64,000 nt of DNA, from NCBI GenBank assembly GCA_023396095.1, contig JAEWXG010000012.1, forward strand, positions 186,001 to 250,000. The letters run 5' to 3'. The stretch's first letter is position 1; the number at the start of each line of letters is the position of its first letter. This DNA comes from Bacillota bacterium. GTDB taxonomy: Bacteria; Bacillota; Clostridia; Christensenellales; UBA3700. The notes under the pieces are model-generated. The model was not told the DNA's origin and did not search any database. It saw only the letters and a list, made by a program, of their open reading frames with translations. Shown here one piece after another: positions 44,480 through 53,630 of the stretch. The translations under genes and the position numbers were made by a program.

Positions 44480-45724
44480 TTATTCTTCTCCTTCCACCAA
44501 TATAGTGTCACCAATCACACCAAATGTCGTTGGCGCAGCTTTCAATTGTTCTACTGCTTCTTTTGTGATCTCTTCACCAGCAAAAATCAAAATTCTACCA
44601 GGGGGATATATCCCAACATCTAATAAAGATTTCTTGCCTACTGCGTCATTCAAGTTAACAGTTACGCTATTATTATATAATAAATAGTCTGTTTGTTCAT
44701 TATCAAATCTTTTATAGTCTTCTTGATACGAATTTAAAATTTCTACCAAGTAATCAAGATGTCTATAATTAAAAGGTGTAACAATAAAAACTATTTTATT
44801 GTCTATAATCCCTTCCGCATATATATTATTTTGCCTTAAATATGATTCCACACTTTTAACATCCATTTTTCCAGCATCAACAAACAGTCTTGTAAAATCA
44901 TCATAATGCGCTAACTTAAGCTTTGTTGCCCTTTGCAGAGATTCATCTATAATTCTTTTCATGTCATCATAAATTAGTAAATATTTTTCTCTTTCTTCAA
45001 TAAATTTATCAATACTCATTAGTATAAGGTAACTCGGACTCGTGGTGTGAAGTCTTTGCCTATACACTAAACACCGCTTTGCTATCTTTGCATCTTTAAT
45101 ATTAATTACTGCACCTCCAGTTAATACTGGCAATGTTTTATGCAAGCTAGTAATAACAATGTCAGCAATCCCAGAATATGATTTCGGAAACAATGTAGAC
45201 ATTTGAAAGTGTGCTGCATGTGCCTCATCAACAATTGTTAAAATTCCTTTAGCTTGTGCCGCTAGAATAATTTCTTCTACATCAGTGTATACTTTCCCCA
45301 AATAATTTGGAGTTGTAATATAAATTGCATCAACATTTTCTAAATCCTTATTGTTGTAATCAACTGGCTGCAATTTAAATAATTCTATTGCAGATAAAAT
45401 TGACTTGTGCGGTTCTCCACAAATCATTATTTTCCCACCTCTTTCACGTGCCAGTAAAGCCGCTATCTGAATCCCTGTTGTAGATCCTGTAGTAAGAACT
45501 AAACTTGTATTACAAGAATAAATATTTGCCAAATTTTTTTCCATTTTTAATATACTACTTGTTGGAAATTGTAAATTATCCGAAAAACTCAATTCTGTAA
45601 TATCGTTACTTGCAAGTTTTTGAAAATCTCGATCCATTAAATCTCCGCCAGAATGCCCTGGCATATGAAACCTGATAGGATTGTTTGAAACATAATCTTC
45701 TATTTCTTTTTTCAAACTCTTCAT
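44480..45724 (-). CDS. Orn/Lys/Arg decarboxylase family protein (YaaO-like)
   Basis: This 414-residue fold-type I PLP protein has IRFHMPGHSGG at the N-terminus, a glycine-rich cofactor loop (TTGSTTGIQ), the DEAHAAH aspartate and the Schiff-base lysine in TSLHKTLP. At 414 residues it is of the shorter YaaO class (full decarboxylases exceed 480). Substrate unknown (lysine, arginine or ornithine). The ATG has no SD and follows a TATAAT by 7 nt. First gene of the tmk-holB-ricT operon. Confidence 0.88.
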   Translation of the reverse strand: MKSLKKEIEDYVSNNPIRFHMPGHSGGDLMDRDFQKLASNDITELSFSDNLQFPTSSILKMEKNLANIYSCNTSLVLTTGSTTGIQIAALLARERGGKIMICGEPHKSILSAIELFKLQPVDYNNKDLENVDAIYITTPNYLGKVYTDVEEIILAAQAKGILTIVDEAHAAHFQMSTLFPKSYSGIADIVITSLHKTLPVLTGGAVINIKDAKIAKRCLVYRQRLHTTSPSYLILMSIDKFIEEREKYLLIYDDMKRIIDESLQRATKLKLAHYDDFTRLFVDAGKMDVKSVESYLRQNNIYAEGIIDNKIVFIVTPFNYRHLDYLVEILNSYQEDYKRFDNEQTDYLLYNNSVTVNLNDAVGKKSLLDVGIYPPGRILIFAGEEITKEAVEQLKAAPTTFGVIGDTILVEGEE

Positions 45725-45731
45725 ACTGCTA

Positions 45732-45737
45732 ATTATA
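45732..45737 (-). promoter_or_regulatory. -10 element placed for a leaderless transcript
   Basis: TATAAT with 7 nt to the ATG of the decarboxylase-like gene; the -35 is weak. Confidence 0.45.
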
Positions 45738-45894
45738 TCAAAAACAGATTATATAAAACATAAAATATATATTTATTTGCTATAAACCAAATTATACGTC
45801 ATATATAAATATTAAAACTAGACTAGGAAAGCATTTTATAAAATAAATAATTTCAAACTTTAAAAAACAAACTTTTGCTGCAACTTCGCCAATT

Positions 45895-45935
45895 AAAAAG
45901 GCTTTACCCTAATAAGAAAGTAAAGCCTTGTTTTT
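45895..45935 (-). terminator. terminator of the EF-G paralogue gene
   Basis: AAGGCTTTAC / GTAAAGCCTT stem, followed on the minus strand by TTTTTAATT. Confidence 0.8.
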
Positions 45936-45970
45936 CATGAATGAGTAAATTTGTAATACATATAATATAT

Positions 45971-48019
45971 TTATTCTTGATTTACTTTTTCTACTATTTT
46001 TTGCGCATTGGCTGCAGGCATCTCTTCATATCTTGCAAATTCAGTTATAAATTTTCCTCTTCCTTGCGTCATCGATCTCAAATCAGTAGCATACTTAGAT
46101 AACTCAACTTCTGGAATCTCAGCATTCACTATTTGATACTTCCCATCACCCTCCATTCCTAAAACTCTTCCTCTTCTTTTTGTAATATCTCCCAAAATAT
46201 CACCTAAAAATACTTCAGGAACTTTAATTGTAACGGATGAAATAGGTTCAAGCAACACAGGTGATGCCTCTTTTAATCCTGCCTTATATGCAATTGAAGC
46301 GGCCATAACAAATGATAATTCATTTGAGTCAACATCGTGGTATGAGCCGTCATATAATGTTGCCTTCAAGTTTACAACTGGATATCCTGCTAATACTCCT
46401 TTTTGAATACATTCTTTTAACCCTTTCTCAACTGCTGGGAAATAATTTTTCGGAACTGCTCCTCCAACTACTTCTGTCGCAAACTCAAAATCTGCATTTG
46501 GATTTGGTTCAAATCGAATCTTAACATGCCCATATTGACCATGCCCGCCGGATTGTTTTTTATGTTTCCCTTCTGCTTCAACTTTTTTCTTAATTGTCTC
46601 TCTAAAAGCAATTTTTGGCTCGTTAAGTTTGGCTTCAACTTTATATTTATTCTTCAACTTCTTGCATAAAATTTCCAATTGAGTTTCACCAAGACCATAA
46701 ATTAAAGTTTCATTTGTTTCTACATTCTTTTTAATTTTAAATGTTGAATCTTCATCCTCCAATTTGATGAAACCAGCAAATACTTTGTCCTCATCTCCCT
46801 TATTAACACTTGAAATTGTTAATGCTATTGAAGGAGCAGGAAATTGTATTGGAGGAAAAACTATATCCAAAGATGGATCACATAAAGTATCGCCAGTTTT
46901 TGTGTATAATAATTTTGCAACAGCTCCAATGTCACCAGCAGTTAACCCATCTTCTACAGGAACTTGTTTTTTTCCTTGTAAAGCATATATTGTGCCTATT
47001 TTTTCCTCTTTATCTTGTGTAGTATTCTTAACTTGCATGCCAGGCTTTATTGTCCCAGTAATAACTTTAAACAAAGAAAGTTTACCAACAAAAGGATCAG
47101 CTATTGTTTTAAATACTTGAACAACTAGTGGTTTACTTTCATCAATATAAATTTCTTTTTCGTTATTCTTACTATCAAATGCTTTCTTTGGAGGCAATTC
47201 ATTTGGGTTTCTCATAACTTGAACAATTCTGTCCATCAAATTCGTTACACCCTTTTTATATAAAGCACTACCACCCATAACTAATAAGATTCCATCATCT
47301 AACTGCCTTTTCTTTATCCCTTTAGTAATTTCTTCAATTGTTAAAGGATCACCAGAGAAATATCTATTCAACAATTCCTCATCACTTTCTGCAGCTAACT
47401 CTGCAAGTTGAGTGTGAAACGTTTCAACCTTATCTAATAAATAATCAGCTATTTCAACAGGATTACCTTCCAAATCATAGCCTTTTTTCTCGAACACATT
47501 AAGAAAACCATAAACTATGTCGTCTTTAACCATTGGAACACTTATAATAGCAATCTTCCCCGGAAATTCTTCTCTAAGCGCTTGATATGTTTTAGAAAAA
47601 TTATAATTTTCTTTATCAACTTGGTTGATAAAGATTATACCTGGAATATTTCTTTTAGCTAATTCGTTTATAGCAATTTCAGTACCAACTGAAACTTGTC
47701 CAGATGCTGCAGTAACAATAACAGCTGCTCCAGCAACTTCCAAAGCAGAAGCCCATTCTCCTTCAAAATCTAAAAATCCTGGAACATCAATAATATTAAG
47801 TTTGCAATCCTTCCAAGGAATACTGGCAACTGCTAAACTAATAGAGCTTTTTCTCTTGATTTCTTCTTCTTCAAAGTCCATCACAGTGTTACCTTCTTCA
47901 ATACTTCCCATTCTTGTGGTAACACCCGCCTTATACAACATTGCTTCTGCTAAAGTTGTTTTGCCTTCTCCGCTGTGCCCAATTAAAGCAATATTTCTGA
48001 TCTTGTCGCTCTTCACCAT
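45971..48019 (-). CDS. EF-G-like paralogue (EF-G2 type)
   Basis: This translational GTPase of about 682 residues has the domain order of EF-G but a variant G1 loop GHSGEGKTT in place of AHIDAGKTT, with switch II DVPGFLDF and G4 NQVDKE. The domain IV-V region (QSGGHGQYGHV; LGDILGDITKRRGRV) is conserved. Such paralogues occur widely in Firmicutes; the function is unsettled. The start is ATG 48019 with AGAGGGG upstream; the longer ORF to 48061 lacks an SD. Monocistronic with its own terminator. Confidence 0.9.
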   Translation of the reverse strand: MVKSDKIRNIALIGHSGEGKTTLAEAMLYKAGVTTRMGSIEEGNTVMDFEEEEIKRKSSISLAVASIPWKDCKLNIIDVPGFLDFEGEWASALEVAGAAVIVTAASGQVSVGTEIAINELAKRNIPGIIFINQVDKENYNFSKTYQALREEFPGKIAIISVPMVKDDIVYGFLNVFEKKGYDLEGNPVEIADYLLDKVETFHTQLAELAAESDEELLNRYFSGDPLTIEEITKGIKKRQLDDGILLVMGGSALYKKGVTNLMDRIVQVMRNPNELPPKKAFDSKNNEKEIYIDESKPLVVQVFKTIADPFVGKLSLFKVITGTIKPGMQVKNTTQDKEEKIGTIYALQGKKQVPVEDGLTAGDIGAVAKLLYTKTGDTLCDPSLDIVFPPIQFPAPSIALTISSVNKGDEDKVFAGFIKLEDEDSTFKIKKNVETNETLIYGLGETQLEILCKKLKNKYKVEAKLNEPKIAFRETIKKKVEAEGKHKKQSGGHGQYGHVKIRFEPNPNADFEFATEVVGGAVPKNYFPAVEKGLKECIQKGVLAGYPVVNLKATLYDGSYHDVDSNELSFVMAASIAYKAGLKEASPVLLEPISSVTIKVPEVFLGDILGDITKRRGRVLGMEGDGKYQIVNAEIPEVELSKYATDLRSMTQGRGKFITEFARYEEMPAANAQKIVEKVNQE

Positions 48020-48130
48020 AATTTTTTCCCCTCTGTTTACAATTAATAAGTTCGTAAACAATTTTATTCTAAACTAAGCAACAAGTTTTGTAAATACTGC
48101 ACATAGATGCCTATCCATAACAAAAAATAA

Positions 48131-48166
48131 AAAATCCTAGACGTTTTCTCTAGGATTTCTTTTTTT
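48131..48166 (-). terminator. terminator after metA
   Basis: AAATCCTAGA / TCTAGGATTT stem with T-run on both strands. Confidence 0.8.
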
Positions 48167-48281
48167 AGCTTGTCAAAATTTTAAATTTCGCAGCACTCTA
48201 TCAAACTACTTATCTACGTTCACCATTTCAAATGACACATTGCATTCACATATCAACAAAAAACAAGTACATATATATTAT

Positions 48282-49196
48282 TTATTTGCTCTTAACTTTT
48301 TCGATTTCATATGGAGTAATTTGATATACATAATAATTTAACCAATTATAAAACAACAAATTTGCTGTAGATCTCCAGCTGCAATTAACTTTGTTTGTAC
48401 CTTCAATATAGTAATTAACTGGTTTATCAATAGCTATTCCCTTCTCCAAATCTCTTCTATATTCACCATCTAATGTCATTACATCATACTCGGAATGTCC
48501 TAAAAGAAAAATCTTTTTATCCTTACTTTTTATTATTGATGGCCCGTTTTCATTCTGTGCTAAAATTTTTATATGTGGGCATTGCTTAACTGCATCCCAG
48601 TCAACATCTGTATGTCGAGACATAGGTATATCAAACTCATCATCCAATCCTTTTAATAACATATCCCTCGTGCCAGATGATGATCTATATTTATATATAC
48701 CAAAAAGCTTCTTATCGAGTTTAATTTTTTCTATACCATAATAATAATGCAATGCCGCTTGTGCTCCCCAACAAATAAATATTGTTGAAGTAACCTTTTT
48801 GTCTGCATAATCCATAACTTTCTCTAGTTCTTCCCAATATGCAACATCGGTATATTCAAATTGTTCAACTGGCGCTCCTGTTATAATCATTCCGTCAAAA
48901 CATCTATCTTGCAATTCATCTAAACCTTTATAAAATTGATCTAAATGTGTCTTTGAAGTATTTTTGCTTTGGTAAGAATTCATTTTAATCAGTGTAATAT
49001 TAACTTGTAATGGAGAATTTCCCAGCAATCTCATCAATTGAGTTTCTGTCTCAATTTTTGTAGGCATTAAATTTACTATCGCAATTTCGATAGGCCTTAT
49101 ATCTTGCTTGTTTGCTCGTTTATCATGCATAACAAATATTTTTTCGTCACTTAATATTTTGTATGCTGGTAAATTCTTATCAATAACTATTGGCAT
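48282..49196 (-). CDS. metA: homoserine O-acyltransferase, predicted acetyl-CoA specific
   Basis: This 304-residue MetA-fold enzyme activates homoserine for methionine synthesis. The catalytic cysteine is C142 in ICWGAQAAL and the DGMIITGAPVE block is present. Residue 111 is Glu (GAPVE), the residue reported for acetyl-CoA-using members such as Bacillus MetA, whereas Gly at this site goes with succinyl-CoA. That agrees with the adjacent O-acetylhomoserine sulfhydrylase. Its ATG follows the metY stop without a gap. Confidence 0.92.
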   Translation of the reverse strand: MPIVIDKNLPAYKILSDEKIFVMHDKRANKQDIRPIEIAIVNLMPTKIETETQLMRLLGNSPLQVNITLIKMNSYQSKNTSKTHLDQFYKGLDELQDRCFDGMIITGAPVEQFEYTDVAYWEELEKVMDYADKKVTSTIFICWGAQAALHYYYGIEKIKLDKKLFGIYKYRSSSGTRDMLLKGLDDEFDIPMSRHTDVDWDAVKQCPHIKILAQNENGPSIIKSKDKKIFLLGHSEYDVMTLDGEYRRDLEKGIAIDKPVNYYIEGTNKVNCSWRSTANLLFYNWLNYYVYQITPYEIEKVKSK

Positions 49197-50477
49197 TTAC
49201 TTATTAGCCCTCTTCAATGCATTTACTATATCTTCAACAATATCATCAATATTCTCTATTCCTACTGATAATCTAACTAAATTAGGATAAATGCCCGCTT
49301 TAATTAATGATTCATCGGACAATTGTCTATGCGTTGTTGTTGCAGGATGTAAAACACAACTTCTTACATCTGCTATATGTGTTACAATTTTAAACAATTT
49401 TAATTCCTTCATAAATCTATTAGCAGCCTCTCTTCCGCCTTTAATTCCGATAGTTAACATTCCTGAATATAATTGTTTTTCAAAATACTTGTTTGCCAAT
49501 GCATGATTTTCATCATTTTCTAATCCCGGATATCTTATCCATTCAACTAAATTTGATTCCTTCAATACTTTAGCCAACTTCATAGCATTTTCTGAATGTC
49601 TTTCCATTCTAACATGCAATGTTTCACTACCTAAATTTGTCAAATATGCGTTCATTGGAGACATAATCATCCCATAATCTCTAATCATTTGTACTCTTGC
49701 CTTTACAGCAAATGCAGCCTTACCGCAATCCTTTGCATAAATCATTCCGTGATAACTATCATCTGGAGTAGAAAATTCCTTATATCTTTCATTATTTGAA
49801 AAATCAAAATTCCCACCATCAACAATTATCCCACCTACTGCTGCGGCATGACCATCTAGATATTTTGTGCTTGCGTGAATTGAAACATTAACTCCATGTT
49901 TAAATGGCTTGCAAATAAATGGTGTTGTCAAGGTGTTATCAACCATAAATAGAATTCTATACTTATGTGCTACTTCTGCAAATTTATCAAAATCTAATAC
50001 TGTCATTCCAGGATTTGCTATACTTTCGCCATAAATTATTTTTGTTTTATCATCTATAAGTTTTTCAATCTCTTCAATAGATGCATTTGGCTTAACAAAA
50101 CGACATTCTATATTTAATTTCTTTAAAGTGTGAGTAAATAAATTGTATGTTCCACCATAAATTTCAGTTGTTGAAATAAAATTATCTCCCGCTTTACACA
50201 CAGTAAATATTGAAATAGCAATTGCAGACATCCCAGAAGCTGTACCAACAGATGCTACTCCTCCCTCAAGAGCTGAGACTTTTTCTTCAAGAGCCGACAC
50301 TGTCGGATTTGAAATTCTTGAATAAATATGCCCGTTAACTTTTAAGTCAAAAAGTTCCGCTAATTCCTCAGGTGTATCATATACATATGTCGTTGATAAA
50401 TTTAAAGGCAATACTCTAGGTTCTCCATTCTTTGGAATATAGCCAGCTTGCACACACAATGTTTCAAACTTGTTCAT
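49197..50477 (-). CDS. metY: O-acetylhomoserine sulfhydrylase
   Basis: This 426-residue Cys/Met-metabolism PLP enzyme condenses O-acetylhomoserine with sulfide to homocysteine. YSRISNPTVSALEEKVSALEGG, the cofactor aspartate region FMVDNTLTTPF and the Schiff-base lysine in HASTKYLDGH are seen. The length fits MetY rather than cystathionine synthases (about 380). The start is ATG at 50477 with GAGGT upstream. It lies a few nt after smpB and directly before metA. Confidence 0.92.
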   Translation of the reverse strand: MNKFETLCVQAGYIPKNGEPRVLPLNLSTTYVYDTPEELAELFDLKVNGHIYSRISNPTVSALEEKVSALEGGVASVGTASGMSAIAISIFTVCKAGDNFISTTEIYGGTYNLFTHTLKKLNIECRFVKPNASIEEIEKLIDDKTKIIYGESIANPGMTVLDFDKFAEVAHKYRILFMVDNTLTTPFICKPFKHGVNVSIHASTKYLDGHAAAVGGIIVDGGNFDFSNNERYKEFSTPDDSYHGMIYAKDCGKAAFAVKARVQMIRDYGMIMSPMNAYLTNLGSETLHVRMERHSENAMKLAKVLKESNLVEWIRYPGLENDENHALANKYFEKQLYSGMLTIGIKGGREAANRFMKELKLFKIVTHIADVRSCVLHPATTTHRQLSDESLIKAGIYPNLVRLSVGIENIDDIVEDIVNALKRANK

Positions 50478-50482
50478 AATCA

Positions 50483-50965
50483 CTACCTCACTTTATAATT
50501 TTTCATTACTCTTTCAATATTTCTTTTTTGCTCCCTTTGTTTAATAGAATCTCTCTTATCATGCAATTCTTTACCCTTTGCAAGTCCTATTTCTATTTTT
50601 AAAAGACCAGCTTTTAAATATGCCTTTATAGGGATTAATGTATATCCCTTTAGTTGCACTTTTCCTATAAGCTTTCTTATTTCTTTTTTATGTAATAAAA
50701 GTTTTCTGTCTCTTGTCGGATCAACATTATATATCGTCCCATGTTTATACGGACTTATATGTGCTCCTAAAAGCACAATTTCACCATGTTTAATAACACA
50801 ATACGAATCTTTTAAGTTTAATCCTCCACTTCTTACTGATTTAATTTCTGTTCCTGTTAAAACAATTCCTGCTTCAAATCTCTCCTCAATAAAGTATTCG
50901 TGGTAAGCTTTTCTATTCTCTTGTATTATCTTAATACCAACTTTTTGACTTCTTTCTATTTTCAT
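50483..50965 (-). CDS. smpB: SsrA-binding protein SmpB
   Basis: This 160-residue protein is required for trans-translation with tmRNA. RKAYHEYFIEERFEAGIVLTGTEIKSVRSG, the YKHGTIYNVDPTRDRKLLLH block and the basic C-terminal tail are all present. The start overlaps the last 35 nt of rnr in another frame; there is no alternative start before the conserved region. The ssrA gene itself is not in this window. Confidence 0.96.
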   Translation of the reverse strand: MKIERSQKVGIKIIQENRKAYHEYFIEERFEAGIVLTGTEIKSVRSGGLNLKDSYCVIKHGEIVLLGAHISPYKHGTIYNVDPTRDRKLLLHKKEIRKLIGKVQLKGYTLIPIKAYLKAGLLKIEIGLAKGKELHDKRDSIKQREQKRNIERVMKNYKVR

Positions 50966-53039
50966 TTTTTGCTTTATTCTTATTAGTAGTTAGAGCAATC
51001 CTTCTCAATTTTGTTTGCACATCTAAAACTTCAATATCAAGCTTATCTCCAACTGCAAATTTATATCTATCACCAATTAACTCATAATCAACAACATCAT
51101 AATAGTCAGTTGGTAATTCATCAAATCTTACAAGTCCTTCAATTCCATTATGGAATTCTACAAATAAACCAAACTTCGTAGCGGAAACAATGATCCCTTC
51201 ATACTTCTCGCCAATTTTATTTTTAATAAATTCGCATTTATATAAATCCACAACATCTCTTTCCGCTTTTAATGCGGCAATTTCTCTTTCTGAAGATTGC
51301 TGTGCCACCTTCTTGCATAATTCTTCGAATTTTGCACGATTGTGTCTTTCCATCTTTTTATCTCGTAAGAAAATTTTAACAGCTCTATGTACCATTAAAT
51401 CAGGATATCTTCTTATCGGCGATGTAAAATGACAATAATCACTTAAACCTAATCCGTAATGCCCTTTATTCTTAACATCGTATTTTGCCTTCGCCATAGC
51501 TCTAAGCAAAATATAACTAATAATTTTTGCTTTCGAAATATCTTCAATAGTTTCAATTTGCTCATTGAAAGATTTTTGGAATTCTCTCTTATTGATAAAC
51601 AAATTAAACCTTTTGGCAAAGTCAATACCATTCTCAAGTTTCTCTTGATCAGGTAAATCATGCACACGATAAACAGATGGAATTTTAGCTTTACTTAATG
51701 TATGTGCAACAAACGAATTTGCCATAACCATAAAACTTTCAATTATTTCATTACTTTTTTTAGTTAGATAAGGATATACATCAACGATTTTATCATCTTC
51801 AATTTTAAATTTAGACTCTTGAGACACAAAATGCACAGACCCTAATGATTTTAATTTTTCTTGGATTATATCTGATAGCTCTTCCATAAGTTTGATTTCT
51901 TTGTAAATGCCTTGATACTTAGAAACAATATCCTTATCACCATCTAATACAGCCTGCACCTCATTATACGTCAAACGATAATCTGATCTAATTATACTTT
52001 CATATAAATCCCCAGATATAACATCCCCATTTTTATCTATAATCATTTTTGCAGTAACTGCATATCTATCAACGTTAGGGTTTATCGAGCATGCACCATT
52101 TGATAGTTCCTCTGGAAGCATTGGAAAAACATTTTCTGGAAAATATACACTTGTTCCTCTTCTAAATGCCTCTTTGTCAATTTCCCCACCGATTTTAACA
52201 TAATGTGAAACATCTGCAATATGAACATAAAGCTCGATGTTTTGACCTTTCTTGATAATACTAATTGCATCATCAAAATCTTTTGTATCATCTCCATCAA
52301 TTGTGACTGTTAAAAGTTCTCTAAAATCTTCCCTATCGCCTTGTTCAATTGACAACTGCGATACTTTTTCAGCTTCATTCTTTACTTGGCTAGGAAAAGT
52401 ATCGAAAAATCCATTTTCTGTCAATATCCCTAAAACTTCCGGATATCTTTCCCCTTCTTTACCCAATATTCTAACTACTTTAACTGTCTTTTTTTCATAA
52501 TTTTCAATTTCAACTTCTACTTTATCTCTATTGAAAACTTTTAGATTGGATTCTTTTGAAATTTTAAAACTGAAATTAATATTGGAATTATCAGGGATAA
52601 AAATGATTTCATTTAATCCTTCCCCTGTTGAAACAACCCCAACCATATTTTGAGTCCCGCGCTCAAGTATTTTAATAACTGAATTTTCAAATCCTGCAAA
52701 ATACTTGATGCTATCTCGATACATTGCTCCATTTAAATTTTCTAGGTCAACATACACATCGTTATTTGCCGTTGATTCTCCATCTGGTCGAATAAATGCA
52801 TATGCTCCTTTAACAGACACAACCGACCCTTTATGAATATAATTAGATTTTGCATTAACATAATACGAACTTTTATTGCTAATCTTATAAATTAATTCTT
52901 CCTTAAGCAGCTCTTCTATAATGCCAGCAATAATAGCATTACTATTTTTTTCTCCTCTTTCTTTTTGTGTAAGAACATTAGGAATTGAAAATAGTCCTTT
53001 TTCGTTTAATATTTTTTCTCTTATCTTTTTTGTATCCAT
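50931..53039 (-). CDS. rnr: ribonuclease R
   Basis: This 702-residue 3'-5' exoribonuclease is hydrolytic and processive. An N-terminal helical/winged region and cold-shock domains precede the RNB catalytic domain (TIDGDDTKDFDDAISI, with the metal-binding aspartates; FTSPIRRYPDLMVHR). An S1 domain follows (GEKYEGIIVSATKFGLFVEF) with a basic tail. It sits between secG and smpB in the conserved order, and it works with SmpB-tmRNA in quality control. Confidence 0.96.
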   Translation of the reverse strand: MDTKKIREKILNEKGLFSIPNVLTQKERGEKNSNAIIAGIIEELLKEELIYKISNKSSYYVNAKSNYIHKGSVVSVKGAYAFIRPDGESTANNDVYVDLENLNGAMYRDSIKYFAGFENSVIKILERGTQNMVGVVSTGEGLNEIIFIPDNSNINFSFKISKESNLKVFNRDKVEVEIENYEKKTVKVVRILGKEGERYPEVLGILTENGFFDTFPSQVKNEAEKVSQLSIEQGDREDFRELLTVTIDGDDTKDFDDAISIIKKGQNIELYVHIADVSHYVKIGGEIDKEAFRRGTSVYFPENVFPMLPEELSNGACSINPNVDRYAVTAKMIIDKNGDVISGDLYESIIRSDYRLTYNEVQAVLDGDKDIVSKYQGIYKEIKLMEELSDIIQEKLKSLGSVHFVSQESKFKIEDDKIVDVYPYLTKKSNEIIESFMVMANSFVAHTLSKAKIPSVYRVHDLPDQEKLENGIDFAKRFNLFINKREFQKSFNEQIETIEDISKAKIISYILLRAMAKAKYDVKNKGHYGLGLSDYCHFTSPIRRYPDLMVHRAVKIFLRDKKMERHNRAKFEELCKKVAQQSSEREIAALKAERDVVDLYKCEFIKNKIGEKYEGIIVSATKFGLFVEFHNGIEGLVRFDELPTDYYDVVDYELIGDRYKFAVGDKLDIEVLDVQTKLRRIALTTNKNKAKNENRKKSKSWY

Positions 53040-53082
53040 AAATTATCCTTTTTCAAAAAAGGCCACATTTTGTGACCGTTTT

Positions 53083-53397
53083 TTAAATAACGTGCAGAAT
53101 AAAGAAAACCAGTGAAACAACAACAATAATAGATGCTAACACTATAGTCGCAACTTTTAGCTTATGCTCTTTGCTTGTTTTTTTAGTCTTATCATAAAAT
53201 GTATCACTTGCCCCGCCAGAAATAGCGTTCATATTCCCTTCAACACTTCTTTGCATCAATATCACAACTATTAAAATAATTGCAGCTATTGCTAAAATTG
53301 TCATAAAAAGAGGATCAATAACTTTTAACACCTCTTTAGAAACTTTACTTGCCCCTGTATCTTCTGAAAGTAATCTTGCAAAATCAAAAACTTTCAT
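53083..53397 (-). CDS. secG: preprotein translocase subunit SecG
   Basis: This membrane protein of about 104 residues has two helices (ILAIAAIILIVVILMQRS and VATIVLASIIVVVSLVFFIL) around the conserved GGASDTFYDK loop. It has an unusually long N-terminal stretch of about 30 residues (RLLSEDTGASKVSKEV) before helix 1. The start at 53397 has GGAGG upstream. First gene of secG-rnr-smpB-metY-metA. Confidence 0.9.
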   Translation of the reverse strand: MKVFDFARLLSEDTGASKVSKEVLKVIDPLFMTILAIAAIILIVVILMQRSVEGNMNAISGGASDTFYDKTKKTSKEHKLKVATIVLASIIVVVSLVFFILHVI

Positions 53398-53569
53398 CTC
53401 TTCCTCCAAAACTTAAAATATTATATTAAATATATCATAATGTGCGACTAGCAACAAACAAATAAATTATAATTATTAGAAAATAGCAAAATATGTTTTG
53501 TCTACTAGAAGTTCTAATTTTACATAATGTCAACATCAAATATTTTTTTACACTATTATATTTTCTTCA

Positions 53570-53598
53570 TTGCGCACTGTGCCTTAATGTTATATTAT
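53570..53598 (+). promoter_or_regulatory. promoter of leuS-serS-SIS
   Basis: -35 TTGCGC, 17-bp spacer, -10 TATTAT. No T-box structure was found in the leader, which is only about 25 nt. Confidence 0.5.
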
Positions 53599-53630
53599 AT
53601 TAAATATTATATTAGTGAAGGAGATAAAAA

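Noticed and set aside
50931..50965. 35-nt overlap of rnr and smpB as a frameshift
   Set aside because: Both proteins have complete conserved domains and plausible ends; overlapping genes explain it.
53410..53630. T-box leader before leuS
   Set aside because: No specifier-loop hairpin, T-box sequence or terminator/antiterminator pair; the promoter is about 25 nt from the SD.
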